Source: Anoplolepis gracilipes
Taxonomy: Eukaryota > Arthropoda > Insecta > Hymenoptera > Formicidae
Direction of reading: 5' to 3'
Length of the DNA: 64,000 nucleotides
NCBI RefSeq assembly: GCF_047496725.1
Contig: NC_132979.1
Location: 12,007,001-12,071,000, forward strand
Shown: one piece after another, positions 52,225 to 64,000 of the stretch
Numbering within the stretch: the first letter of the stretch is position 1
Layout: every line of letters starts with the position of its first letter
Program-made: the position numbers and the translations under genes
Notes under the pieces: generated by a model
What the model saw: only the letters and a program-made list of their open reading frames with translations
Databases searched by the model: none
What the model was told of the DNA's origin: nothing

Positions 52225-54700
52225 TCGTTGAAAACATCGATGGAAAGGCTTACTTAAACATCATAAGCACACTGGACAAAGAAATGGAAGTTCAAGTTCC
52301 TATATTGCGCTTAAAATCATTAAACGATTTATTCGACGATCAAGACCAAAAGCAATTTTAAGCAATCAAGTAGAGGATGAAAAATTCACAAATGATGAAA
52401 CGAAAATCGAAGATAATAATAAAAATGAAAATCAATAGGGACTTATAATCGAAAACAAAGAAGAAAAAATTAATCAAAAAGAAATTGAAAATAATAATGA
52501 AAGTAATAAAAACAAAATTGAGAGGGAAATTTAAAATATTGATAACTCAAAAATTTCCGGAGAAAGAAGTTACCAAATCTCTCCTAAAAATTTCAACTAT
52601 CCAACCATTCCTAGAGGGGGAAGTTACCAAATCTCTCCTGAAGAATTAATTAACTCAAAAATCTCCGGAAGAGATTACCAGACCTCCCAAGAAGGAGATG
52701 ATTTTAAGGTTTCGGAAGGAAGTTTTCAAACCTCGAGAAGACTAGAAAACTCTAGCTCCGTCGATTATGAGGAGGGAAGTTACCAAACCTCACTACGTAA
52801 TTCGACAAAATTTTATTCAAATAAGGAAGGGAATCTCTTATCCCTTCTCGACCTCAAATTTCCTCAAGTTGAATTATCTATAAATAAAAATGATAACACA
52901 TCAAAAAACTCTCACGTTACTATTAAAGAACTCTTAAAAAAGGCTCAAAGATATAACGTAAATAATGTTAAAAGTCCTTCAAATATTAAATGCAAAATAA
53001 ACCGTCTTCGAAAGCTTCTTCTTTCTTATTGAATCAATCTAAAAAAATTATAGAAAACTCAAAGCCAAGCGCAAACCAAAACAAAGAGAAACTCAACTAA
53101 CCGGAGTTGAAAAATGTTTAATAATCTCTGAAGAAAAGAGAGGAGATCGACTCACTGAAATTATAGAATCACTAAGATTAGAACATTTGACCAAAACCGA
53201 AAAGGCCAGCGTAACAAAATTAATAACGGACAGTCAGAATCAATTTCATATTCCGGGAGAAAAATTAACTGCAACTCACGTGTTACAGCATAAAATACCA
53301 ACCAAAGACAATCAACCTATAAATACTCGACAATACCGCTTTCCTCAGACGCATAAAGAAGAAATAAATAAGCAGGTAGAGGAACTCGTTGAAGGAGGAA
53401 TTGTAAAACACTCTCCATACAATACTCCCATATGGATAGTATCAAAGAAAGAAGATTCTAAGGGAAATAAGCGATGGAGAATGGTCCTAGATTTCCGTGC
53501 CTTAAACGACAAAACCATTGGAGATCCGCTACCAAATATTGTCGACATAATAGATCAACTAGGAAGAGCACGATTTTTTTAGTATGCGATTTAGCATCCG
53601 GATTTCATCAAATTAAATCCTAAGGATTGCCATAAAACAGTCTTTACGACTCTTTTCGGACATTACGAATTTGACCGGATGCCTTTTGGCTTAAAAAAGG
53701 CCTGCTACTTTCCAACGCTTAATGGATCTAGTACTAACTGGATTACAAGGCCAAGAATTATCGTTTACATGGATAATATCGTTATTTACGCTACCTCCTG
53801 AGAAAAACATGAAAGAAAATATAGTGCTCTAATAGAATGAGTTCGTAAAGCTAATCTAAAATTGCAGCCAGATAAATGTGAATTCTTGAAAACAGAAGTA
53901 ACGTATTTAGGACACGTAATTAGCAAAGATGGAGTAAAACCAGATCCTAAAAAATTAGAAGCAGTACAACAATTTCCAAGACCCAAGACACAGGAGAACA
54001 TTAAACAATTCTTAGGACTTGCGGGATATTATAGACGTTTTATACCAAATTTTTCCAAATTTGCCAAACCATTAATAATATTATTGAAAAACGATACTCA
54101 CTTTGAATGGACACCTGTACAAGAAGAATCTTTCCAATTTTTAAAACAAAAATTATGTGAAGAGCCAGTATTGCAATATCCAGATTTCTCTAGACCATTT
54201 ATTTTAACCACTGACGCTTCTGGAATAGGTGTAGGCGGAATACTATCACAAGAAGAAATAAACAAAGACAGACTAATAGCATGTATGCCTCACGAACTTT
54301 AACGGACAACGAGTTAAAATATGACACTTTTGAGAAGGAAGCACTATCTATCGTTTACTGCGTTAAACACTTTCGACCTTATTTATATGGAAGGAAATTT
54401 ACTCTAGTTACAGACCATAAACCATTAATGTGATTTAAGAACGCGCAAGATGCAAACATGTGAATACTGCGCTGGAGACTAAAATTAGCAGAATATGATT
54501 ATGACGTTATATACAAAGCAGGAAAAACTAACGTAAACGCCGCGCCGACGCTCCATTGAAAAACCCAATAGATTTCAGGGAAGAAGATTGTAAAATCATG
54601 AAAAATAATGCAGTGTTAATAACCTAAAAGACACAGAAATAATTTCTAGAATGTTAGAGGAATCAGATAACAAAGAAAAAGAAGGCGACGATTTTCAATT
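52225..54700 (+). pseudogene. Ty3/gypsy pol relic
   Basis: Upstream part (52225-53100) has repeated GSYQISPE/GSYQTS motifs, acidic and low-complexity. RT begins at 53187 (VLQHKIPTKDNQPINTRQYR, GGIVKHSPYNTPIWIVSKK, RMVLDFRALNDKTIGD), continues in other frames through YMDNIVIYA near 53765 (catalytic YxDD changed to YMDN), then 53862-54302 (PDKCEFLKTEVTYLGHVISK, FLGLAGYYRRFIPNFSKFAK, LTTDASGIGVGG) and RNase H to about 54550 (FRPYLYGRKFTLVTDHKPLM). Integrase is absent. Many stops and frameshifts make it dead. LTRs were not clearly identified; 52120-52225 with AATAAA may be the end of a 5' LTR. Confidence 0.8.
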
Positions 54701-55024
54701 ACATTTCTCGGATACCGAGGAAGATTATGAAACTAGTAGTCTATACGACACCCCACCACATACTCCTGACCCACAGTACAAGTAATAGCAAACCGAATAA
54801 TAGAAGAAGACACAATAAGTAACCCTCCTCAACCAAATAGGGTTGAAGAAGAAATATATCTAATAATTATTGCATAATTTTATATGTGTAATAAATAATA
54901 ATTAATAAATGTAATAATATTAAATATAATTAAATAAAGACATATACATATGTAAGGCAAAATATAAATTATATGCATGTAGATATATATGTACGTATAT
55001 GCATTAAACTAGCCAACTGATTAG

Positions 55025-55363
55025 AGCCAACTTATTAGAATGTAATAAAACTTATGAAAATTATTTGCTATTTTCCGCTATTTTTAGTTTAAAAATGAAC
55101 TTTTTTGCTCGAACCATTAAAAAGTTACAAGAAGCTAAATACCTTTACATTAAGCTTTACTTAGAAAACAAATTTTGATACAAAAACAAAGCGAAAACTG
55201 CAGTACAAACATTAATTTTTAAAACAAGAAACAGTAAAAAATTATGTACTAATTTTTGTTCTTATTCTAAAAATTAATGTTTGTATGCATAGTAATAAGT
55301 TGTGACCTTATATCCAGACAAATAATTTATATATAAGTTTTATTGTGTTCTGATAAGTTGGCT
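55025..55363. mobile_element. MITE, 339 bp, with TAG target duplication
   Basis: Ends AGCCAACTTATTAGAATG and its near-inverse (CTGATAAGTTGGCT), arms about 30 bases, flanked by TAG on both sides. Inner inverted segments (ATTAATTTTTAAAACAAGAA and its partner near 55260) extend the fold. Noncoding. The region before it (54701-55024) is featureless. Confidence 0.7.
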
Positions 55364-55593
55364 TAGATAGCTTAATATACCTTATACATAAGTTTTGCTC
55401 CGTAAATATTATATATGTGAGAATGTTAAATTTATTTATTTTTTTATTTATTTATATTTTATAATTTCATTTGTCATTAATATAATAAGTAAACATATTT
55501 TTATTATTAATAAGATATAATAACTATGGATATGTATTAATGTACTGTACAAACATTTAGTTAAATGTTTTTAATTGTATTATTTATAAACAG

Positions 55594-56300
55594 ATTCATA
55601 TGAGAGTGGAATAGCAAAAGTAAAACTGGCTGAGCAATTTTTAGACATCAATTCGTCTGATGTTGACAATATTTCCAAAAAAAGTCGTCGTATTAAGGCA
55701 AGAAAATTTTCCGTTTCCGAAGACAACAATGATTGCCAAAGTACATTACCTCTTCCACCAAAAAACCAGTTTTAAAAACGTTATTTATAATAAATCCACA
55801 GAATAACAAAATTAAGCAAATGGAAACTTCATCATCTTTGCAAAATAAAATCCTTCGGAACCGCAATATCACTGCTAATACTGTACAGTCTGTGCAAGAT
55901 AGTCCGGAAAAACATTCCACCAAAGCAAGCGTATCAAAAGACGGTAATAGTGCAATTATTTTAGTAGATATTGGTATCTAAAATGTATTTGTCTATATGA
56001 ATTTGATTTTTTCATACTTCATCACATTATACAACTTTAATTTTATTAATAGTATATTTTTTATTAATATTTTAGAATTCAAAAAAGAATTATTACGAAG
56101 ATGTAATAAAATAGACGCGAAGTTAGATCGTGTTGATGGGAGGCTAAAAAGTCTTGAAGGAAAACTAGAAAATGGACTCAAAGATTAAACAAAAGAGTAC
56201 TTCGACATTGAAAATTATGTATCTTTTCCTTTAAAAACCAAGGAGGCTCTAGTCAAATTGGACCTAGATCTTTAAGATGCTGATTTTTTAAAAGATATAG
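55594..56300 (+). pseudogene. Second DUF4806-type gene relic, 5' exons only
   Basis: After an acceptor at 55593: ESGIAKVKLAEQFLDIN, a Ser/Lys-rich region with a frameshift near 55770, then NTVQSVQDSPEKHSTKAS to about 55940. A second exon (56075-56190) encodes FKKELLRRCNKIDAKLDRVD and the coiled-coil segment GRLKSLEGKLEN; the next codons reach FPLKTKEALVKLDLDL with a stop. The GG-containing exon of the other copy (42531) is missing. Not functional. Confidence 0.5.
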
Positions 56301-56772
56301 TAAAATATAGTATATTTATTATTGCAACATTTACCTTAGATAATACTGAATAAAAAATCTGTCATTTATTATCATAAATAAAATGTGTTTTTATTATTTT
56401 ATATTTATACATCTTTTTAGATACATTTTATGAAACATTTAGGTGGCAAAACTTATGACAAAATAACAGTTATTATTCTGAAATTTAGTAATTTTCTTTC
56501 TACTCTCTACTGCTGGAATGAAAAAAATGAAAAAAAGAAGCATTCAAAGATTTATTATCAGCTAAATGCATAAAAAGTAAGTTAAATTATATAAGGATAA
56601 ATTTTTTTGTGAAATTGCATGATTATTTATAAAAAACTATGAATTTCTATAAAGTCCATTTTATATACACGGTGATTCAGAACAACCCAGGTGTTCTTGC
56701 AAAGTATTCCTGCGTTAATTCTGAGACGATTTTTCGTTTACGAAAATTTTGTCCGAAACTTACTTTTTAAAT

Positions 56773-57313
56773 AAATAAATAAATAAATAACTACCGCTCG
56801 TATTCTAATCTATAAATAAATTACTGTCTATTCGGCCAATGAACGAGCAAATTAAATTGGACAGTATAACGTGAAGTTTGTTGGAGGTGAGATGTCTCTT
56901 TTTTAACAAGGAAACGTTTACATAATGCATTTGACACACAAAATTTACAATTTTACGCAACCAAATAGACTTAGACTGTGGTTGAAGAATGAATTTAATT
57001 TTTTGCCCTCAACCAACGAGGGAATGGCCATTCACTAATAACTTGCGATGTCTGTAGAAAGATTATAGTTCTTGCGTAGGAATTGCGGGGTTTTAGACAA
57101 TTGACGTTTAGATCTATAGTTTTATAAATTCTTTTTGAAATTGATTCCCGTCACACGGAATATCAGCATTTGGTATTATGTTTATAATATTATTGAAAAA
57201 GACTGCGTACAGTCGAAATGTTTACTCGGATGTAATTTATTACAATAAAATTTTACTATTTTTTTGACGAACATCTAATTTAATTTGCTCGTTCATTGGC
57301 CGAATAGACAGTA
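56773..57313. mobile_element. Foldback insertion with 15-bp direct repeats
   Basis: The direct repeat ACTTACTTTTTAAAT stands at both borders (56758-56772 and about 57314-57328). Inside, about 45-base inverted arms (56820-56863 and 57272-57315, GTCTATTCGGCCAATGAACG) bound unrelated noncoding sequence. A long target duplication points to target-primed insertion, as for Penelope or LINE-mobilised sequences. Confidence 0.55.
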
Positions 57314-57997
57314 ACTTACTTTTTAAATTATAAAAGAAAATAGTTACCGAATCACGAGACGAGTACGGAAGGTAGGGGCGGCGCAATTCACCATCCGACA
57401 TGTGTGTATGAGAGAGAAGAAGAGAGAAAGAAAAAGTTGTGTGTGATCTACAACAAATGCAATAAAATTATTTTTAAATAAATTATTTTAAGTTTGTTTT
57501 AATGGTTTTGTAATATTCCTGCAATATTCCATAATAATTTCAGAAATATTTTAATAACTTTTCTGTAATATTTCTGGCATATTCCAAAAAAGTTTTAAAT
57601 TTATTTCAGTAACTTTTTAGAGTACATTCAGAAAGGTTTCAAGTGCAAGAACCACGGACATTTTGCTATTCCAGAGCTATCTCAGAGCTATTGCAGAAAC
57701 ATTTTGCAATGTTTATAAAATGTTTCAATTTTCAGATTAAACATTTCTTAGATATCTTTGAAAGATTTTTGTGCTGTATGGGTATCCGCGAATGCCGGTT
57801 TCTCGCAAGCCGTAATTTATTTGCCCGAGCTAAAAGTTTAGAGACTCCCGCTGCCTATTGCACGCTGCTGGGAATACCAACCGGTGTATTCTATGTATTT
57901 GTGTCCTCTCGTATTCTCATCTATCAATTCGACAACGCGTGAGTGTCGCCGATCCGCGGTGATTTGCACGTTTCGCCGCCGGAGAAACAATTCCCTA

Positions 57998-58461
57998 CAC
58001 TGTAAAAAAAGTATGTAAAGTTACACAAATAATAAGTGTAACAATTACTCTATTAATAATGGAAATGTACAAATTCATGTACTTTTACAAAAAATAGTAC
58101 TTTTACTTCTTGTTATGTAAATAACTCTTTATATTTAACGAAAAATTACAAGATTAAAAGTATAATTTCTAGATTTTATGTAAATATATACTTTTTTGTA
58201 ACATTTATATAGCATATAATATTACATGTAATATTACATAACAAATGAAAATTTTACACATTGTAGCTTGTATTTTTATGTAAATATATGATAATAATTT
58301 ACAGCATATTGTAATTTTTCGTCAAATATAAAGAATTATTTACATAACAAAAAATAAAAGTACTAATTTTTGTAAAAGTATGAATTTTTACATTTCCATT
58401 ATTATAGTAGAATAATTGTTACACTCATTATTTGTGTAACTTTATATATCTTTTTATAGTG
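57998..58461. mobile_element. Palindromic MITE, about 464 bp
   Basis: Starts ACACTGTAAAAAAAGTATGT and ends with the near-inverse (ATATCTTTTTATAGTGT); arms of about 150 bases (57998-58150 against 58310-58461). Noncoding. It resembles the element at 62740-63300, suggesting one family. The stretch before it (57320-57990) has a GA microsatellite at 57410-57430 and no supported gene; the 99-aa ORF 57643-57942 is unsupported. Confidence 0.65.
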
Positions 58462-59159
58462 TATATATGGTTTTTTTCTTATAATACAAATAATTATACA
58501 ACAAGAAGTAAAAAAAACTAATTCTTTTAAGTGCATAAATTTATACATTTCCAAAAAGTAAAAGTATTAACTAATTTTTGTAAATATACATGAATTTGGA
58601 CATTAATTTTACATACATTTATACGTTTATCCATTATTTAATAGTGAAAGACCCAATGTGCAGTATTAAGAATAAGAATAAATATTAAATAAGAGAGAAG
58701 GGAAAATTTTCTCTTTCTTTTGTTCTTTTAATTTTAAAATTTAATTCTTATTCTAATATCTTTATTGTATATTAGACCTAATTGTTATATTTATTATTTG
58801 TGTAGCTTTATATATGCTGTGCAGCATATGTACGCGTCGCCCCTTTGTCGTACGTTACTAAGTATGACATTGACGCCATCACTGGATCATTGCTTTGTAA
58901 TGCGTGCGATAAGCCTGTACGGACAGGTTCAGTTGTTAGGCTTGTGCTACGTGCTATATGTGCTACAGTGATCAATGTGCTTTCTTTCACTTAGTAAATA
59001 CGGAATTATTAACTTTTTTAACTAGATATAAAGATATTACGGAAAAGATTAAGAGAATTCGAGAGAAAGAAAGATAAAGAGAAGAAATTTCAAAGAAGAA
59101 AGACGCAGTAACTCGTCTGCCCGTCTTATGCAAAGAAAATAAAAAAGGATGGTTTAGTT

Positions 59160-59720
59160 ATAAGTTTTTAAATTCTCGATTGCAAAAAATTAAATTTAAA
59201 GATGAAAATGAATATAACAGTATTCCATTCATAAAAGATTCGTGCAAAATTGCAGGTACTGCAGTCAAATTGGAAGATTATTATTAATACTTCCTTTAGC
59301 TATCTTTGATTCAATTAAGAATATTAAAAATGATGCTTGGCTATTAATACTACATCTTCGAGAAATCTGTTCTTTAATTTTTGCTTGTGCATTATCCTTT
59401 GGCCAGGTTGCACTATTGTAAGAAAAAATCAATGAATACTTATTGCTAAGATCAGAATGTTTTCCAGACATAAAATTAAGATTAAAACATCATTATATTT
59501 GTCATTATTTTTCTCTAATTGTATCGTTTGGACCGCTTAAACATTTATGGACTTTACGATTTGAAAGCAAGCATAGATATTTCAAAAATATTATTAAATA
59601 CTCGCAAAATTACAAAAACGTAACGTAAAATCACGTAAGGCAGTAACCAAATATAAAGTACTTTCACTTTTTAACAAATTAAAAGACATTGAAGACATAA
59701 ATGCTGACAAGGAAAATTAA
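59160..59720 (+). pseudogene. Transposon-type protein fragment
   Basis: The frame, broken by shifts near 59285 and 59430, reads FLPLAIFDSIKNIKNDAWLL, FACALSFGQVALL, LKHHYICHYFSLIVSFGPL and LRFESKHRYFKNIIKYSQNY. This KHHxxxHY...GPL...RFExKHxYFK pattern recurs in a repetitive ORF known from many animal genomes, but I cannot name the family with confidence. A TGTTACGCCCTGTAG start at 59749 right after it may be a truncated LTR that inserted into the gene. Confidence 0.45.
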
Positions 59721-59748
59721 AACTCATCAAAAACTTAAATATGCCAAC

Positions 59749-60340
59749 TGTTACGCCCTGTAGACTTCACAATTCTTCCTTTTCGAAAGGAATGCATAAA
59801 CATTTAGAGATAGTGATTCAGAGAACGCTCTACGGCGAAATATCAAACCGTGAGAGTTGTCACTTTAGTCACACTCCACGAATCTTACGTGTACAATAAA
59901 ATTTTAACAAACCTCCGTAAGGCGAGACCAACTCTAAATAAGATAATTAAAGAAATCTTAGAAATTGAATTGAGCATAAACACTAGAACGGCTCTCTAAA
60001 CACTAAAGGAATTTTAAATAAAACAAAGTCACCGTAACTCGAAGCAGTTGCTTAGAACTGCAATCGTAAATTTGAAACGACGACGAAAATTTAAGAAGCA
60101 TTTGATAAGAGAGCTCGCCTGACGGACTACTTAAAGTGACAACTGTTTATAATAAATTTCTAAATAGCAATAAGCGACTCTGACCAAACTCCTCATTGGC
60201 CAAACGGAAAAATCTCTTGAATCAATAGAGAAAAACTTTTTGAGACTCGATGTCGAAAGAAACACCCCTCTAAGCATATGGAGGCATTAATTAAAATTCT
60301 AATTCGTCCAATTATCCAATGGAGAGGAGATACGAATTCT
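59749..60340. mobile_element. Possible truncated LTR
   Basis: Begins TGTTACGCCCTGTAGAC, resembling the TGTTACGTCCTGT start of the 2-kb LTRs, and is followed by about 590 bases of noncoding sequence with similar character. No matching CA end or target duplication was found, so the border on the right is unknown. Confidence 0.3.
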
Positions 60341-60499
60341 AGTTAATTAAAATTATTATTAAAATTAACATCATAATTTATTATAAAAATTTTAAGGAAA
60401 TAAAGAAGAATAAACATACAGAATTTAACATTACTAGAACACCACAAGCGCGCGCTATTCATTGACATATGCGCTATAAATTTGAATATATATACCTCT

Positions 60500-60532
60500 T
60501 TCTCTTCCTCTCTCTCTCTCTTTTTCTGCCTC

Positions 60533-60603
<71 letters not shown>

Positions 60604-60604
60604 C

Positions 60605-60636
<32 letters not shown>

Positions 60637-60638
60637 CC
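60500..60638. repeat. CT microsatellite
   Basis: Long CT dinucleotide runs with C interruptions. All ORFs across it (Arg-Glu or Leu-Ser repeats) are artefacts. Confidence 0.95.
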
Positions 60639-60751
60639 CCTCACATACACACAGACAACATATAAACACACACACATGAGATTCTAAAGTAAGGATACAC
60701 AATAGTATATATATCAATAAAAATAAATAATTAAAAAATATATGTATTCAG

Positions 60752-60915
60752 AAATGAAAAAAGGATTAAAAAAAGTTTGAAAGAAGAGGAAAAAACTTTT
60801 GAGAAAAAACATGAAGAAGAAAGAGATAAAGAATTACAAGAATTAGAAGAAAACGCCGCAAATTTGTTAACTCCAAATGAAATTATAGGTAATATACAAG
60901 TTTACGATCAACCGT
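60752..60915 (+). CDS. Candidate isolated exon, coiled-coil
   Basis: An open stretch between an acceptor (TATTCAG, 60751) and a donor (CCGT before GTAAGT, 60916). It encodes a Lys/Glu-rich coiled-coil (KRIKKSLKEEEKTFEKKHEE) and then ANLLTPNEIIGNIQVYDQP. Composition differs from the AT-rich flank. It may belong with the transposon-type gene at 59160 or be an isolated relic; no partner exon was identified. Confidence 0.3.
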
Positions 60916-61049
60916 GTAAGTAAATAATAAATTCATTTTTATTAAAAAACTTAATAAATATTTAAAATTTTTAATAAAATATTAAGTATTTTTTAATTTT
61001 AATATTAATATGTGACGTTTTTATAAATAATAAAATATATTTACATACT

Positions 61050-61064
61050 GTGTGTGTGCGTGTG

Positions 61065-61100
<36 letters not shown>

Positions 61101-61165
61101 GGCGTGCGTGCGGGCGTGCGGGCGGGCGTGCGGGCGGGCGTGCGGGCGGGCGGGCGGGCGTGCGG

Positions 61166-61220
<55 letters not shown>

Positions 61221-61240
61221 TGTGTGTGTGTGTGTATTCG
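61050..61240. repeat. GTGC/GCGT/GGGC microsatellite
   Basis: A GC-rich tetranucleotide array about 190 bases long in very AT-rich surroundings. Reading frames across it on both strands (CVRA or HART repeats) are artefacts. A short CGCA array of the opposite sense is at 61753-61785. The sequence from 61241 to 62740 contains no recognised feature. Confidence 0.95.
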
Positions 61241-62739
61241 TAAAAGCAAAAATAATTCATTATTATATTAAAGAATATGTTATTCTAAAACAAAAAATAC
61301 ATAACGTTTTATTATTATTAAATATAATGTGTTTTTTAATTTGTTTTATCATTAATTTCTTTTTATTATTTAAACGTTTTATAATTATATTATTTTTATA
61401 CTTTTGCTTATTATTTATCTTCTTTAACTATAAATGAAATATTTATATATTTATATATATTAATTATATATATTATTTATATAATTATATGTATATAATA
61501 TATGTATATAATTAACATATAAATTTAACAATATAATTGTATGTAATATTAAAAACATTAAGATTAAATATTATTAATAAGATTAAATATCATTAATTTC
61601 ATTTTAAATAATATTTTAATTATTACTTTATTAACTAATTAATTAATTAATATTGTATCTTTCTATCTTCTCTGACTCCTTTTCTATCTATTCTTTGTTT
61701 TCTTTTTTTTCCTTTTTTGTTATTGTATTATTCGTAATATATATATCATAACACGCACGCACGCACGCACGCACGCACACACACAAATATAATTAACTTT
61801 ATTAACTCTAACGTTAAATATAATAGTCAGCATTCATATTATTTTTAAAACGCAAAGAGTATATAGTGTACAAAGATAAATATAATATCACAAACTATAA
61901 CTTTCTTATTATTTTATTTCTTATTATTTCTTAGTAAAAAAATATTTCTTTTCTAATTTTCTAATGATAAGAATGACATAACTTTCATAATTTTTATAAG
62001 TTTTATATGTATACATGCAGAGATCTGTAATTTACTTTAAGTTAATGAAATATTGAGTTCACAATATTTTTATATATTTTTATTTCTCTTTCTCAAAACA
62101 AATTTTGTTTGTGATATTACTATTATTACGTTACGAAAAAAAATTGGTTTTCTTCTGTAATTTAGAATATTTAAATATTATTAAATATTAATTTTAAAAA
62201 ATGTAAGATTAGTATATGATATACTATAAAATACGTAAGATTACTTATATTATTAACATTGTACAAATTATTAATACATATATAGTAGTAATACAAAATA
62301 TAGAAACGTATATTCTTTAAAATTAATAAATTATTAATCAAGAAACTAAACTATTTATTATTTATTGTTTTTTTATATACATGATCTTATATCAATAAGG
62401 TTTAGTGTATTTCAATATAATGTTATCAAAATTTTTAATCTTACACATATTAAAAATATTTTATATTTACAGAACATTTTCTAATAATTGCATTATCGCA
62501 TTATAGCACTATTACTCCTGCAGACTTAAACAAAAAAGTCTAATAATAAAATGTAAAACTTACTTTTTGAATAAAAGAATTATGTATTATATTTATTTTA
62601 TTTTGTTTGATTTAAGTTTGCAAAAGTGCTAGTGTTAAACTCTGATAATACAATAGTTATCAAAAGATGTTCGGCAAATGTAAAATATTTTTAATATCTG
62701 TATGATTAATTTTAATAAGTATATTATTATATACTACGA

Positions 62740-63300
62740 TATTATTATATAGTGAGTAATATTGGAACTATTTATTTTAAAAGTGTATATTTACATACAT
62801 TAGTAAATTTATAGCGTTTATATTATAGATAAAATTACAATACAATTTATGTAAATTTAAAAATACAAAGTGTATTTTTAATAATATAAAACGTAATTTT
62901 GAAAATATGCATAAATACTATTACAAAACTATTTTGTAGATTTACGTTATAATTGTGAATTCCATATTTTATTTTGTATTGTTACAAGTTATAATTGTAA
63001 ATTCCACATTTTACTTTGTATTGTTACAAGTATATAAATTATTATTACACAAGGGTTTCTATACATTTACAAACTATTGTAAATTTTATACATAAAGTTG
63101 CACAAATATATATTCAAAATGTATTATTAGAAAACAATCCTAGAAATTTACTTTAATATGTATTTATGCAAGTTGTTTATTTACCATATAAGATAATAAT
63201 TTTACTTATGAGTTATAAATTTACTAATGTATGTAAATATACACCTTTAATAGTTGGTCCCAATATTACCCACTATAATAGTTGTAATTTTACATGAAAA
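62740..63300. mobile_element. Palindromic MITE-like element, about 560 bp
   Basis: Inverted arms 62740-62820 and 63205-63285 share GTATATTTACATACATTAGT. Inside, a segment of about 42 bases (TTATAATTGTGAATTCCATA and following) is duplicated in tandem at about 62948 and 62990. The outer end TTTTTTAGTGT resembles the end of the MITE at 57998-58461. Confidence 0.55.
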
Positions 63301-63601
63301 TTTTTTAGTGTACGATTTTGTCGTGAGGATACTCGAGAGACAGTTCGTCACCAGAAACATAAAACTGACTTTAAAAATTCTTGCAAAATTTTCGAAAATT
63401 TTATAGAGAAGGAGAAAACTTTCTTTGAAGGTTCTTTGATGTGATAACCGCGCGGCGACAAACAAAAGTACCTTGAAAGAAGATCACTCGGTTGAAAGTG
63501 TCGCGGGATCTTTCGCGCGTTGTTGCGCGTTAAAGGAGGCATTATCCTCGCAGGTGTATCCTCCGTTGTAGTGTATTCTCGAGAAGCGGAACATATATAG
63601 A

Positions 63602-63803
63602 GTGCGTTCGGGGAGACACTGCCTAGCGTTATTTAATGCTATCACTGTTCAGGGAGTTAGCTAGTAGCACTACCAATACTACCGTGACGTCACTGATGAT
63701 AGTATTTTATGTCATCATTTTGCGCAACCAACGCTATTCCTTCCAAGGTAGTGTGTCAATAGCGTTTGCGTTGGTAGTGCGATAGCGAATTCCCCGAATT
63801 CAC
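63602..63803. mobile_element. Short MITE, about 200 bp
   Basis: Imperfect inverted ends GTGCGTTCGGGGAG and TTCCCCGAATTCAC, with internal inverted motifs (CACTACCAATACTACC and GTTGGTAGTGC). GC content is higher than the flank. The TIR style resembles hAT-type MITEs; no target duplication was confirmed. The remaining 63804-64000 is featureless. Confidence 0.45.
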
Positions 63804-64000
63804 TAGTAGTGTTCAGCATAACTAATTATTATAACTGACCAGCATAATGCGTAATAAAGAAAAATTCAGCGATATACATACATCAATATTTAGATAAATA
63901 AGACAATATTGACAATATTTATAAAATATTTACAAGATATTTATAACAATTATTTAAATATTTTATAAATATTTATATCAAAATATAACTTTTTTTCTTC

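Noticed and set aside
57643..57942. 99-aa ORF as a host exon
   Set aside because: No domain, no splice-site support and ORF length within chance for this composition; left unannotated.
60469..60717. Arg/Glu- and Leu/Ser-repeat ORFs
   Set aside because: Translation of the CT microsatellite.
60971..61437. Cys-Val-Arg-Ala and His-Ala-Arg-Thr repeat ORFs
   Set aside because: Translation of the GTGC/GCGT microsatellite on both strands.

Overview
The window reads as a transposon graveyard from an AT-rich insect genome, most likely a hymenopteran such as an ant. That placement is inferred from the mix of element families and from a decayed sevenless/ROS1-type receptor kinase, the only recognisable host gene; it was not tested by any search. 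Almost everything else is mobile or virus-like, often one element inside another, and most coding regions are broken by stops, frameshifts, deletions or insertions.

1-29 kb: three partial copies of one Polinton/adintovirus-like DNA element. P1 (1-5565) has the 5' part of a spliced, apparently open protein-primed DNA polymerase B gene on the minus strand. A divergent promoter separates it from a spliced small gene, an acidic cysteine-rich gene, a short acidic gene and a C-rich terminal region with a 36-bp minisatellite on the plus strand. P2 (10372-18930) is a deletion derivative: its polymerase is cut before motif C and fused to the opposite end of the element, which carries a diverged copy of the acidic gene. 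P3 (about 21460-28965) keeps the virion side: packaging ATPase, PLA2-like protein, adenovirus pX-like protein, adenain-like protease, a capsid-type protein, another acidic gene and the terminal region. Overlaying the three gives one gene order. Solo LTRs of three different types have landed in the polymerase, protease and capsid-type genes. Between P1 and P2 lie the 3' part of an EnSpm-like transposon and a gypsy/errantivirus-like remnant with an env-like reading frame. Between P2 and P3 lie a foldback element and a PIF/Harbinger transposase relic.

29-35.7 kb: an intron-containing sevenless-like pseudogene, a LINE reverse-transcriptase fragment and a second copy of the pseudogene's 3' end. 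34.9-39.4 kb: a 68-bp tandem repeat with 408-bp higher-order structure, enclosed by inverted repeats, with a tRNA-type SINE in one arm. 39.9-40.1 kb: a copia scrap.

41.6-51.5 kb: an EnSpm-like transposon with a DUF4806-type gene and a transposase gene, split by a 2.15-kb solo LTR and by a Penelope-like element (reverse transcriptase plus GIY-YIG) with 0.7-kb inverted arms. 51.9-64 kb: a mariner-type MITE, a dead gypsy pol, further foldback elements and MITEs, a second DUF4806 relic, a transposon-type ORF relic and long microsatellites.

The most striking observation is in the two 2-kb solo LTRs (13398-15332 and 42679-44832). Each carries a 156-codon reading frame whose ATG exists only after removal of a roughly 70-nt intron, and that ATG would be the first AUG of the LTR transcript in both copies. 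All family names come from reading the translated sequence; no database search was run.
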